This document shows, one piece after another, positions 32,850-42,380 of a stretch of DNA of 64,000 nucleotides. The stretch covers positions 1 to 64,000 of the forward strand of contig CANQZG010000002.1 of the NCBI GenBank assembly GCA_947628305.1, given 5' to 3'. Under the pieces are notes generated by a model that worked only from the letters and a program-made list of their open reading frames with translations, was not told the DNA's origin and did no database searches. The first letter of the stretch is position 1; each line of letters starts with the position of its first letter. Source of the stretch: an uncultured Muribaculaceae bacterium. Its GTDB lineage: Bacteria > Bacteroidota > Bacteroidia > Bacteroidales > Muribaculaceae. The position numbers were made by a program, and so were the translations under genes.

Positions 32850-35189
32850 ATGTCCCAAATGAATAATAATACATCAAACGATAGAAATTCATCACAATTC
32901 GACATAAGACGTTTCATTCAGATGTGCCGTGCACGGTGGTACTGGTTCGCCATTTCCGCTGTGGCGTGTGCGTTCCTTGGCGGGGTTTATGCCATGACCA
33001 CCGCCCCGGCTTACCGGGTGGTCGCCAATATCCTCATCTCGGAGGAGGATGGCGGTGGTTCATCGACAAGTGCCATGAACCAGCTTGCGAGTCAGTTCTC
33101 CATCGGTAACATGATGGGCGGGACGAGTTCGGTGGACGACGAGATTAATGTTGTGCGTTCCCACAGCAACCTGCGACAGACAGTAAAGGATTTGGGACTC
33201 AATACCTCCTACACGGTGAAGCGGTTCAGGATTTTCGGTAATGATGTTGCTGACAAGACTCCGGTGGTGATGACATGTGACCCTACAATCGCCGATACGC
33301 TGAAGTCCTATATAGCGTTTGATGTGGTCGTGAACAAGGTCCATAAGGTTGACATCAAGGCTAAGGTGATGAAAGAAACAGTGGCCGAGGTGAAGGATGC
33401 GTCATTCCCGGTTGTGCTTGATACACCTTACGGAAAGTTTACGTTCAACAAGACCCGGTTCCTGAAAGCTGACGCCGGGGTGAGGATGGGGATAGGGTTC
33501 TCGTCCTACGACGGGGCATCGGAAGGGCTTGGCAACGTTGTCTCTATATACATCCCGAGCAAGCGTGCCAACATAATATCTCTAAGTACAATCAGTGCCA
33601 ACCCCGAGTATTCGCAGAAAATTCTTGACCGTATTGTCGAGAACTACAATCAGGCAGGGATACTCGATAAGCAGAAAAAGGACCAGAAGACGGCGGAGTT
33701 CGTGAACGACCGTCTGAGAGTCATAACCGAGGAACTGAACCTGTCGGAGGCCGACATTGAAAATTACAAACGAAGCAACGACATCGTGGACGTCGGTGTG
33801 GACGCACAAAAATGGATGGCACGTACCACAGGACTTGAGAATCAGATAATGAGTGCCGAGACTGAACTGCGTGTGCTTGACATGACACGTGATTTCATCA
33901 ATGACCCGAAGAATGACGGACAGCTTGTACCCGCATTGAACGTCAGCGCGACAGTGCCTATTGACACCTACAACAACCTAATCCTGCAAAAGATGCAGCT
34001 TGAAAGCAACGCACGTGGGGATAACGCGATGTTGCATCAGCTGAACCAGCAGATTGACGCCATGCGTGGCAACATGAGGGTATCGTTGCAGAAGGCCTAC
34101 GAGAACGCGACCGTGCGTCTGCGAGACCTGCGTTCCCAGGTGGGTTCGTCAAAGTCTCATCTTAGCCGTTTCCCGTCTCATGAGCGTCAGTTCGGAAATA
34201 TCAAGCGTCAACAGTCAATCAAAGAGGAACTCTATCTCTATCTTCTGACTAAACAGGAGGAGACAAATATCGCCCTTGCAAACTCTATACCGCGTGCAAA
34301 GATTGTCGATGAGGCTTACACTCTGTCGGAACCGGTCAATCTCTCCAAGAAGAAAATCGTTGCCATTGCATTCCTGATGGGCATACTGTTACCGTTTGCC
34401 CTGATATTGTTGCTTGACAAAATCAAGAATAAGTTTGAGAACACCGATGAACTTGAACGTCTCACCCAAGTCCCCATTCTCGGCGAGATATGTAAGAACC
34501 GCAATGCCGACGGCCCGTTGGTGGTCAAGGCTGACGGCGGAAGTAATTCGGCGGCGGAGCTTTTCAGGCTTATACGCACCAACCTTCAGTTTGTGCTCGG
34601 TGGCTCGGGTTCAAAGGTGGTGTTGATGACCTCGACGATTTCGGGCGAGGGAAAGTCGTTCGTGTCAATCAACCTCGCTTCCTCATTTGCAATCCTTGGA
34701 AAGAGGACACTCTTGGTCGGACTGGACATACGCAACCCCAAACTCGCCGAGTATCTTGAACTTAATCCGCAGTCGGGGTTCACCCAGTACATTTCAAACG
34801 ATGAAATCCCGCTCGATTCCATCATCATGCGCGAACCGCTCGAGAAGAATCTTGATATAATAACCGCCGGTCCTGTGCCTCCGAATCCGGCGGAGCTGTT
34901 ACAGTCGACAAGGGTTGATGAACTGTTCGCACAGTTGCGCGACAGGTATGACTACATTATCGTCGACTCCGCCCCCGTGGGGATGGTCAGCGACTCGTTT
35001 GCGATAGACCGCGTGGCCGACGCGACCGTCTATGTCACCCGCGCCAATTATACTACCCACAAGGAAATCAAGTTCATAAACAAACTCTACGCCGATGGCC
35101 GTCTTACCAAGATGTCACTCATCCTCAACGGCACCAAATCCTCGGCCGGCTACGGCTACGGTTACGGCGAATCCACCACGAGGCGATAA
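32850..35189 (+). CDS. wzc: Polysaccharide co-polymerase / bacterial tyrosine kinase (Wzc type)
   Basis: 779 residues. Chain-length (Wzz) N-terminal domain with a first membrane helix near 32-52, a long helical/coiled region (about 260-470, including the QLNQQIDAMRGNM segment), and a second membrane helix IVAIAFLMGILLPFALILLL. The cytoplasmic BY-kinase has Walker A TISGEGKSFVSINLA, Walker A' VGLDIRNPK and Walker B YIIVDSAPVG. The C-terminal tyrosine cluster is short (GYGYGYGE), fewer tyrosines than in the E. coli protein. It controls polymer length through cycles of phosphorylation. No phosphatase (Wzb) gene is next to it. Confidence 0.93.
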   Translation: MSQMNNNTSNDRNSSQFDIRRFIQMCRARWYWFAISAVACAFLGGVYAMTTAPAYRVVANILISEEDGGGSSTSAMNQLASQFSIGNMMGGTSSVDDEINVVRSHSNLRQTVKDLGLNTSYTVKRFRIFGNDVADKTPVVMTCDPTIADTLKSYIAFDVVVNKVHKVDIKAKVMKETVAEVKDASFPVVLDTPYGKFTFNKTRFLKADAGVRMGIGFSSYDGASEGLGNVVSIYIPSKRANIISLSTISANPEYSQKILDRIVENYNQAGILDKQKKDQKTAEFVNDRLRVITEELNLSEADIENYKRSNDIVDVGVDAQKWMARTTGLENQIMSAETELRVLDMTRDFINDPKNDGQLVPALNVSATVPIDTYNNLILQKMQLESNARGDNAMLHQLNQQIDAMRGNMRVSLQKAYENATVRLRDLRSQVGSSKSHLSRFPSHERQFGNIKRQQSIKEELYLYLLTKQEETNIALANSIPRAKIVDEAYTLSEPVNLSKKKIVAIAFLMGILLPFALILLLDKIKNKFENTDELERLTQVPILGEICKNRNADGPLVVKADGGSNSAAELFRLIRTNLQFVLGGSGSKVVLMTSTISGEGKSFVSINLASSFAILGKRTLLVGLDIRNPKLAEYLELNPQSGFTQYISNDEIPLDSIIMREPLEKNLDIITAGPVPPNPAELLQSTRVDELFAQLRDRYDYIIVDSAPVGMVSDSFAIDRVADATVYVTRANYTTHKEIKFINKLYADGRLTKMSLILNGTKSSAGYGYGYGESTTRR

Positions 35190-35204
35190 TATACAAAAGT
35201 GACG

Positions 35205-36677
35205 ATGAGCATAACGCGGAATTTCATATTCAGTGCAATTCTGACAGCGTCGAGTTATATCTTTCCGTTCATAATTTTCCCTTATGTTTCAAGAATATTG
35301 GGACCGGATAATATCGGCGCATGTGATTTCGTGGATAGTTTGATAAATTATTTTATGCTTGTCTCCACCTTGGGGGTAAGTTGGGTCGGGATTCGTGAAA
35401 TAGCCTCCTGTCGAGATGACCGTGAGAAACTGAATCGGGTTTTTACCTCATTGGTGGTTATCACATCTGTGTCTACATTTGTCGCAGCTGTGTTGTTGGT
35501 GGCTTTTACATGTTTTGTACCTACATTTGCCGTCTATCGTCCATTATTGTTTATAGGACTTTTAAAACTTGTGGGGAATTTTTTCCTTATAGAGTGGTTT
35601 TATAGGGGACTGGAGGATTTTAAATATATAACGGTAAGGACTATATTGGTTAAAATTGGTTACATGGCGGGGGTATTCATGTTTGTAAGGACTGCTTCTG
35701 ATTACTCGATATATTATTTTTTGCTATGTGCCATGGTCGTTGTAAACGCTATTGTAAATTGCTGGAAGGCGGCAGGGATTGTGCGACTGGATTTCACACG
35801 GTTACAAATTAGGCCGTTTTTGAAGCCATTGTTTGTCTTTTGCCTGTATTTCGGATTATCGACAATGTACACGACATTCAACACTACGTATCTTGGGATA
35901 GTAGGAGATGATACTCAGGTAGGGTACTTTGCTACAGCAAATAAATTTTTTGGAGTGATTATTTCTATTTATGCGGCGTTCACCGGGGTTATGATGCCAC
36001 GTCTGACCTCGTTGAATGCTCAAAATGAAGAAAAGGAATTCCATCGATTGATATCACTCTCTTATGATGTCCTGATGATGTTTGCGTTTCCGATTTTGAT
36101 TTTTGGAATTATATTTGCAGACCAACTGGTAATGCTTTTTGCCGGAGGTCAATATGGCGGGGCGGTTATCCCGATGCGAATAATGATGCCATTGGTTCTC
36201 ATCATAGGTTATGAACAGATTATAGTCCTACAGATATTAGCCCCTAAAAAGAAAGATAGGGCGATATTTACCAATGCGTTATTGGGTTCAATCGTCGGAG
36301 TCGTGTTGAACATAGTTTTAGTACCGGGAATGTTAGTGGTGGGCACATCGATAACTTGGGTTTGTGCTGAAATCGTTGTAATGTTGTCGGCTCAATATTT
36401 TGTATGGCGTTATACCGGATTAGGTTTCCCCTTCAGGATGCTGATGAAGTATGTCATCGCCTATCTGCCTATGGCTGTTATTGAATTTATCATATTTCGC
36501 AATATTCAAATAGGGACAGTCGGTATGATAATGACCGGTTTTGTTGTGATGGCGATATATATGGCTATAGTTCAATGTTTGGTATTGAAAACAGAGGCAA
36601 CACTTTTTTTTGAGGGGAAAATCGTTACGTTCTTTAAAAATCGTTGCAATATTGGGAAAGGAGTGATTAAGCCATGA
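35205..36677 (+). CDS. Oligosaccharide-repeat flippase (Wzx type)
   Basis: 490 residues from the ATG at 35205 (a GTG two codons earlier is possible). About twelve hydrophobic helices; the opening ITRNFIFSAILTASSYIFPFIIFPYVSRILGPDNIGACDFV is characteristic of polysaccharide-biosynthesis flippases. It moves undecaprenyl-linked repeat units across the inner membrane. The sequence from here onward is visibly richer in A/T. Stop overlaps the next start by four bases. Confidence 0.88.
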   Translation: MSITRNFIFSAILTASSYIFPFIIFPYVSRILGPDNIGACDFVDSLINYFMLVSTLGVSWVGIREIASCRDDREKLNRVFTSLVVITSVSTFVAAVLLVAFTCFVPTFAVYRPLLFIGLLKLVGNFFLIEWFYRGLEDFKYITVRTILVKIGYMAGVFMFVRTASDYSIYYFLLCAMVVVNAIVNCWKAAGIVRLDFTRLQIRPFLKPLFVFCLYFGLSTMYTTFNTTYLGIVGDDTQVGYFATANKFFGVIISIYAAFTGVMMPRLTSLNAQNEEKEFHRLISLSYDVLMMFAFPILIFGIIFADQLVMLFAGGQYGGAVIPMRIMMPLVLIIGYEQIIVLQILAPKKKDRAIFTNALLGSIVGVVLNIVLVPGMLVVGTSITWVCAEIVVMLSAQYFVWRYTGLGFPFRMLMKYVIAYLPMAVIEFIIFRNIQIGTVGMIMTGFVVMAIYMAIVQCLVLKTEATLFFEGKIVTFFKNRCNIGKGVIKP

Positions 36678-37876
36678 GGAAGACATTATTCGTGCTTACA
36701 TTTTTTTCAACAGTTGGATTCCTAAATCCAATGCAGATGTTTTCAGAACAGGCTCTTAAACTTATGTTCTACCTGTGTATTGCACTGAGCGCGGTCGAAG
36801 TTATATTAAATGGGCGTAGAATAAATGATATATCCTATCCCCGTAAATGCTATTGGCTTATGTTAGCTATAATAGCGATGTCAACAGTTCCGGCATCGAT
36901 GTTCCATGACCAGTCAATCAAGGTCTCGTTTATGGCGATGTTGTCCTATCTGTTGAGTTATATGTATTTTTGGATTCTAATGAAAGGGGGGCTAAGTGAG
37001 CGGTTCATTATGAAGTGGATAATGGTCGGATGTGTGATTGCAATTCCGATATATTTCATAAATGTGCTGTCTTTTCCAAATGTGATTTTTGGACAGGAGT
37101 TACAGGGAGAAGACCTGTCAAGGGGGATACTGCGTGTGCCGGTAATGTTTCTGGAGTTTTTTGTATTAGTGTTTTTTTATTCAATTAACCGTATTTTGCT
37201 TGGGAAAGGGAAACGTAATAAATGGATGGTTGTGATAGCGGTATGTGTGATGATGATATTTCTATCGGTGGTACGACAGATTATCTTATATTCAGTTGTG
37301 CTTGGCGTATTGTTTATGTTGAAACACGTTTCCTGGTTTAAGAAAATAATGTCGGCAGCATTGATTGCGCTGTCAATAGTGTATCTGTTACCTATGATTC
37401 CGGCCTACAACACTATGTTGGAGCTTTCTCAAAGCCAGATTGAAGAAAACGCCGATAAGGAAAATGTGAGGATTGGGGCATGGAGATATTACACATTTGA
37501 AAATCAGACAAACTCAATCACGCCATTTTTAGGCAATGGCGTGCCGTCATTCGGGAACAGTATATGGGGAAGCCTGTTCGCAGAGGAGGTTGAGGACAAT
37601 AATTACCTGTTTGCTGATGTCAGTTGGGCAGGATTCATATATCTTTTCGGGTGGATAGGTTTTGGAGCGTTGCTGTTCATTGTGTTGTGCGCTATTTTTA
37701 AGAGGAAGCCACCACATCAGGAATATCTGACATATTGGTTTGTTTTTATACTGCTTTCAGGAATAGGTTCGGGAGTTTTTGTATATTATTTTTCGATAAC
37801 ATATATAATGATTGGTTTATACCTTGTATTTGGAACTGATGAGAAAGACTGCGGTTATAATCTTGAATTACAATAA
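36674..37876 (+). CDS. Polytopic membrane protein, candidate repeat-unit polymerase (Wzy type)
   Basis: 400 residues with about ten to twelve hydrophobic helices and a large loop at about 248-320 (NTMLELSQSQIEENADKENVRIGAWRYYTF...). That is the usual periplasmic loop of O-antigen ligase/polymerase proteins. Position between flippase and glycosyltransferases supports Wzy. The primary sequence is not conserved enough to be certain; a ligase is the alternative. The next gene starts inside its last codons. Confidence 0.65.
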   Translation: MRKTLFVLTFFSTVGFLNPMQMFSEQALKLMFYLCIALSAVEVILNGRRINDISYPRKCYWLMLAIIAMSTVPASMFHDQSIKVSFMAMLSYLLSYMYFWILMKGGLSERFIMKWIMVGCVIAIPIYFINVLSFPNVIFGQELQGEDLSRGILRVPVMFLEFFVLVFFYSINRILLGKGKRNKWMVVIAVCVMMIFLSVVRQIILYSVVLGVLFMLKHVSWFKKIMSAALIALSIVYLLPMIPAYNTMLELSQSQIEENADKENVRIGAWRYYTFENQTNSITPFLGNGVPSFGNSIWGSLFAEEVEDNNYLFADVSWAGFIYLFGWIGFGALLFIVLCAIFKRKPPHQEYLTYWFVFILLSGIGSGVFVYYFSITYIMIGLYLVFGTDEKDCGYNLELQ

Positions 37877-38816
37877 TCCCACCGACACAATTAATTGTGT
37901 TGAGAGTGTGAGGCGGTTTAATACCGCCCTTGTCAGGATTGTGGTCGTTGATAACGGTTCCACATTACCGGGATGCGTATCTGATATAGATGCCTACCTT
38001 TCCAAAACCTATGGCGATAATTATTGCCGAATGTCAGATAAGGATGATTTTGAAGGAGGTCTTTCGGATGTGACATTTTTGGTGAGTCAGAAAAACGATG
38101 GCTATGCCCGAGGAAATAATAAAGGCATTTTATTAGCCACGAAAGACGAATCTATTGAGTATCTGTTGATTCTTAATAATGATGTGTTGTTCATAGAGGA
38201 TATAATCCCGGGATTGATGCAATCAATGGACTCTCTCGATGATTGTGGAATTATCGGGCCACTGCTGTTTAAGAAGAATTGCGAAGGAATTGATTGGAAT
38301 TGTGCCCGTCTTGCCACTCCGTTGTCGCAATGGACGCGTAATAATTTTCTTGCTCCTTTTCACTGGTTGGCGCGTATGTCGGCAGAGGATATATATCGTG
38401 ACCGATTGATTCTCCGAGATATGCCGGAGCCATATCCTGAGATAGTGCCTATTGAACTACCGTCAGGGTCATGCATGTTTGTAAAAAAAAGATTTTTCAA
38501 TAAAATCGGTAACTTTGACCCTAATACATTTTTATACAGCGAGGAAAATATTTTATATCGTAAGATAAAAAATGCCGGTCGGCGTAATTATATAGACACG
38601 CGTTTGCGTTGTATCCATCTTGGTGCGTCCACAATATCCCGGCGCCAATCGTCAGCAATAGTCAAGGCCGGGAGGGATAGTCAGAACTATTATATAAAAA
38701 ATTATTTGAAGCCGTCGGCTTTGTCTTATTCTCTTTTCAAGGCCAGTGAGGCATGGGTGCGTGTGATGGAGTCGTTGAAGAATATTGTAAAACCTAATCA
38801 AAAAGCAGAGATATGA
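37839..38816 (+). CDS. Family 2 glycosyltransferase, rhamnosyltransferase-like
   Basis: 325 residues, starting at MRKTAVIILNYNNPTDTINCVESVRRF; the frame extends upstream only through a non-homologous stretch. GT-A motifs: VVDNGSTLPG, RGNNKGIL, LILNNDVLF in place of the usual DxD, and IELPSGSCMFVKKRFF in the acceptor half. Conserved spacing resembles rhamnosyl- and galactosyltransferases. Overlaps the wzy-like gene by 38 bp and the next glycosyltransferase by four bases. Confidence 0.85.
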   Translation: MRKTAVIILNYNNPTDTINCVESVRRFNTALVRIVVVDNGSTLPGCVSDIDAYLSKTYGDNYCRMSDKDDFEGGLSDVTFLVSQKNDGYARGNNKGILLATKDESIEYLLILNNDVLFIEDIIPGLMQSMDSLDDCGIIGPLLFKKNCEGIDWNCARLATPLSQWTRNNFLAPFHWLARMSAEDIYRDRLILRDMPEPYPEIVPIELPSGSCMFVKKRFFNKIGNFDPNTFLYSEENILYRKIKNAGRRNYIDTRLRCIHLGASTISRRQSSAIVKAGRDSQNYYIKNYLKPSALSYSLFKASEAWVRVMESLKNIVKPNQKAEI

Positions 38817-39751
38817 GATTGTCGGTGATAACCCCGGTCTATAATCGGTCAGACTGTATATTGCGCTGTCTTGAAAGTGTAACACGTCAAAATGGATGTG
38901 GCACAGATATCGAGCATATCGTGGTGGACGATGGTTCGACAGACGGAACAGCTGATATTATAAAGAAATATGCTGCATCCCATAATCATGTCAAGCCAAT
39001 GTTTTTTGATAAAAACCGTGGGACAAATGCCGCTCGTAATGTTGCCATCTCGACCGCGGTAGGGAATTATTGTGTGCTTCTTGACAGTGACGATTATTTT
39101 GTAGATAACGCAGCCGAGACAATATTCAATACAATTGACGGGAGTTTATGCTACCGATGTTATATGTTTGCAATAGGCTATCGTTCTGACGAATTTGACA
39201 GGGTGATTGGTCCGGGGGGTATTATAGAATATGATTATAGTGACGCGTTGACCGGACGTGTCCACGGAGACTATGTTCACGTGATTTCTCGAGATTTATT
39301 GAGAGAGTATCCTTTTGATGAGGGTTTGAGGATTTATGAGGGACTTATAATGAAACAGATATATCGACATGCAGGAAATATGTTGTTTATAAATACAGTA
39401 TTGACCGTTGTTGACAGGGGCAGGAATGATGGAGCGTCGTTGTTAACTGTTCGAGTCAGTTGTGATGCGATAAAGCGACAGATGCTGGCATCAGTCAGGG
39501 AAATAGAATTGTTTGGTGAGGATTACATGAAATACGGTGCTGACAGTAAGCTTGATAACCATTATTTTCTCGTGGCTGACAATGCTCTGTTGCTTGGGGA
39601 TTATACTACGGCATCCCGGTATATACCATATGTCAAAAATAGGATAAGGCGCAATATGTTACGTGTTATTATGTCACTGCGGTTATCAAACGTGTACCGT
39701 AAGGCTCTGTATGTGTTTCTTAAGATGAAATACCATAAGGCAGAAGTATAA
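38813..39751 (+). CDS. Family 2 glycosyltransferase
   Basis: 312 residues. SVITPVYNRSDCILRCLESV and VVDDGSTDGT open a GT-A fold, with NRGTNAARN and LLDSDD (DxD). Residues 100-310 are the acceptor part. The stop codon TAA at 39749-39751 is also the left target duplication of the following MITE-like element, so the element sits exactly at the end of the gene. Confidence 0.88.
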   Translation: MRLSVITPVYNRSDCILRCLESVTRQNGCGTDIEHIVVDDGSTDGTADIIKKYAASHNHVKPMFFDKNRGTNAARNVAISTAVGNYCVLLDSDDYFVDNAAETIFNTIDGSLCYRCYMFAIGYRSDEFDRVIGPGGIIEYDYSDALTGRVHGDYVHVISRDLLREYPFDEGLRIYEGLIMKQIYRHAGNMLFINTVLTVVDRGRNDGASLLTVRVSCDAIKRQMLASVREIELFGEDYMKYGADSKLDNHYFLVADNALLLGDYTTASRYIPYVKNRIRRNMLRVIMSLRLSNVYRKALYVFLKMKYHKAEV

Positions 39752-40074
39752 GAGGGTGTTTCAAAATAAATGTTAAATTAGTGATGATGAATCTTTTAGG
39801 TAAATTGCATGTTGACAAGAGGGAGCGATGCGGGCATCGTGACCGAGTGGCAACTGCGATTTAATAAAAGAGACATCATGACGATATGTGATGATATAAA
39901 ATTATTAAACACAATGAGGATGTCGATTGATAACCGCTGATTTAATTTCCGAGTCTTTTGAGCGTCTTTCGCCCGTCGTTTCAGTCACATAGCCCGCTAT
40001 GCGCCCTCAACTCCCGGCGAAATCCATCTCAAAATACACGGTCGCTAATTAACAGTTATTTATGAAACACCCTC
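39752..40074. mobile_element. MITE-like element 1 (323 bp) with TAA target duplication
   Basis: Terminal inverted repeat GAGGGTGTTTC (39752-39762) and GAAACACCCTC (40064-40074); similarity extends imperfectly about 32 bp inward. TAA occurs on both sides (39749-39751 and 40075-40077). The inside has hairpins (ATAGC-CC-GCTAT near 39990) and no open reading frame of note. It separates two convergent glycosyltransferase genes. A relative lies at 45532-45860. Confidence 0.8.
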
Positions 40075-40078
40075 TAAG

Positions 40079-41053
40079 TTATGCTTCGCGTTTTGATAAA
40101 AAGAGACCTATCGGAGAAAATAAAAGAACCATAATCTTGCATTTTAACAGGGTTACGTCTTTCAATATTTTGGATAGGCTGCGTCCCGTTCTGAAGCCAT
40201 CCATAGAGATTCCAACAACAGCCTTTATCATCTCTTTGGGACTACGGAATAGATATTTTAGTACAATGTTGTTTAGTTCCCATTACCAAAGATGGTAGTT
40301 AGCTCTTGAGCGGTTGGAGGTATTTCCCCTTGTTATGGCATTGCCGGTATCCCTGAAATAAGTTCTTACAGGTGAGTCTACGATTGATTCCAGGTATTTT
40401 TTACCCATCTCAAACCATACGATAGCTTCGGGGCAGAAATGCGTTTTTTCTTCAAAGACAGGAAATGGAAATTCTTTCATAACATCGACACGGTTGAACC
40501 CATGCATCTCACCTGTGATATGGTCACGAAAGCGCATGTCTTGAGGATGGGTATAATAAGGTTGCATCGGAAGTTTTGACCCTACGATTTTTCCGGAATC
40601 GGGGTCGATGCATCGGGCTGTCACGCCCTTGAATTTATGGCGAATTCCATCGGGAATTTTATTCCATTCTTTCCAGAATATACATAACGTATTGTCAAAC
40701 ATTGAATCATCACTGTCAATGATGGTCATCATTTTGCCGTGTGCGATATTTGTGGCGAAATTTGTGGCTACATGTTTGCCTTGGTTTCTCTGAAAGTAAT
40801 ATCGAATCGGAATCTTGTCTTCGTCACACCATTTTTTGACTAAGGTATAGGTGTCATCACAACTTCCGTCGTCCACTATCACCCATTCGAAATCAATTGT
40901 CTTCCCATCGTCTATCGGTTTTATCATATTGACAAGGGAATCGTAAACTCTGTGTAGGGTGTGGCAACGGTTATATGTCGGGGTAAAGAAAGTCATCCAC
41001 GGAGAGACGGTTGTTTCTGCTTGTAGGCTGCTTTGCTTGTCGTGATTTTCCAT
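40079..41053 (-). pseudogene. Family 2 glycosyltransferase interrupted by an in-frame TAA
   Basis: The 256-residue frame from 41053 carries a normal GT2 core: TFFTPTYNRCHTLHRVYDSL, WVIVDDGSCDDT, TIIDSDDSMF and a long acceptor domain ending SNRSRANYHLW. A TAA at 40283-40285 stops it. The same frame then continues for 67 clean codons (WELNNIVLKYLFRSPKEMIK...) to a TAA at 40079-40081. That continuation has the look of a normal GT2 C terminus with an amphipathic helix and a final hydrophobic stretch (IMVLLFSPIGLFL). The gene is therefore probably nonsense-mutated, unless the truncated protein works. It is on the opposite strand to its neighbours. Confidence 0.75.
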
Positions 41054-41060
41054 ATAAATG

Positions 41061-41068
41061 CAAATTTA
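41061..41068 (-). promoter_or_regulatory. -7 promoter element of the interrupted glycosyltransferase gene
   Basis: TAAATTTG on the minus strand, 7 bp from the start codon. No -33 box found. Confidence 0.45.
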
Positions 41069-41151
41069 GCTGATTTATCAAATATCTTACATATTTTAAC
41101 GTTATTTTGTAAAGGGAGTCTCCTTTGATTCCGCTAATTGGAGAACTGTTT

Positions 41152-42300
41152 ATGAATGATTTGAAAAATAAGAAACTATTATATAACCTTGTTGATACCC
41201 AACCGAGTCTTGGAGTGAAACGCCATGGCGGAGGGATGTACGGGGAGCGTGTCTTGACAAGGATAATTGAATCAGGCCGGAACGTCGTTGCAATGTATGA
41301 TTCGGCATTATGGCTTAATCCTGAGATAAAAGAATTGTGTGAACGTTTTGGCGTCAACTTGATTGATGTGACCGGTCGTAGCATTCAGAGTGTAATTGAT
41401 GAGGTTTTACCTGATGTTTATTATTCTCCGCAGCCCACCGGGACTCAATATGGTTTAAAGGGATGTGGCTTGGTGTTTACGGTTCATGATATGAGAGACC
41501 TTGAACTTCCGTTGGACAGATATTTTTGGAAGTATAAACCTGATGTCAGAAGTCAGTTAAAAAATGTATTGAGACTTATATTTCCAGGTCGTATCTTTAA
41601 ACGCAGATATAACAAGATAAGGCCTTTTGTAACGAATGAGAATATACGATTTTCGGTTGTGTCGAATCATTCACGTTCGGCGGTTAAATTATTTTTCCCT
41701 GAATTAAAGGAGAAAGATATTCCTGTGATGTTCAGTCCATCGACTGTAAAGGAAGGACATTTCATAAAAAAGTATGACTGCGATTATTTTTTGTTGGTAA
41801 GCGGTGTACGTTGGGAGAAAAATAACCTTAGGGCTATTATAGCATTGGATGAACTTTGTTCTGAGGGGTATATTGATGGAAAACGGGTGATTGTGACCGG
41901 GGCTGATTCAAAAACGGCATTCAAGTATAAATTTAAGAACCCTGAGATTTTCAGTTTTGTGGGATATGTTGACGACGATGAACTTAGGCAACTCTATCAT
42001 GATGCATATTGTTTCATTTATCCGTCCTTAAATGAGGGTTTTGGGTATCCTCCTTTGGAGGCGATGTATTATGGGGTGCCGGTGCTTGCTTCTCCGTTTT
42101 CATCTATTAGTGAAGTGTGTGGAGATGCAGCGTTATATTTTAATCCGTTCAGTATAAAAGAAATAAAAATGAGGATTATTCAGCTTGAATCTCCAGAAGT
42201 CAGGAGCGATTTGGGGAAACGAGGGTTAAAACGGTACGGTGTGATTCGAGAACGACAGGATTGTGACCTTGATAGGATTGTGGATTTTATATATTCATAA
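41152..42300 (+). CDS. Family 1/4 glycosyltransferase
   Basis: 382 residues from the ATG at 41152; an upstream TTG adds nine unlikely residues. GT-B fold: N-terminal LLYNLVDTQPSLGVKRHGGGMYGERVL, then a second domain with LVSGVRWEKNNLRAIIALDEL and VGYVDDDELRQLYHDAYCFI. The family EX7E sequence is inside SLNEGFGYPPLEAMYYG, where the first E is the catalytic region and the second contacts the nucleotide sugar. Donor sugar unknown. Confidence 0.85.
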   Translation: MNDLKNKKLLYNLVDTQPSLGVKRHGGGMYGERVLTRIIESGRNVVAMYDSALWLNPEIKELCERFGVNLIDVTGRSIQSVIDEVLPDVYYSPQPTGTQYGLKGCGLVFTVHDMRDLELPLDRYFWKYKPDVRSQLKNVLRLIFPGRIFKRRYNKIRPFVTNENIRFSVVSNHSRSAVKLFFPELKEKDIPVMFSPSTVKEGHFIKKYDCDYFLLVSGVRWEKNNLRAIIALDELCSEGYIDGKRVIVTGADSKTAFKYKFKNPEIFSFVGYVDDDELRQLYHDAYCFIYPSLNEGFGYPPLEAMYYGVPVLASPFSSISEVCGDAALYFNPFSIKEIKMRIIQLESPEVRSDLGKRGLKRYGVIRERQDCDLDRIVDFIYS

Positions 42301-42380
42301 GACGAGGCCAATATAATAAAAGGTTTCAGGTGGCGTTAAAATTTATGAATCCCATTTTTTCATTATCTGCGCTGACACCG

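Noticed and set aside
40062-40298. A 78-residue plus-strand reading frame
   Set aside because: It is the antisense of the C-terminal continuation of the interrupted glycosyltransferase and starts inside the MITE-like element end; no family resemblance.
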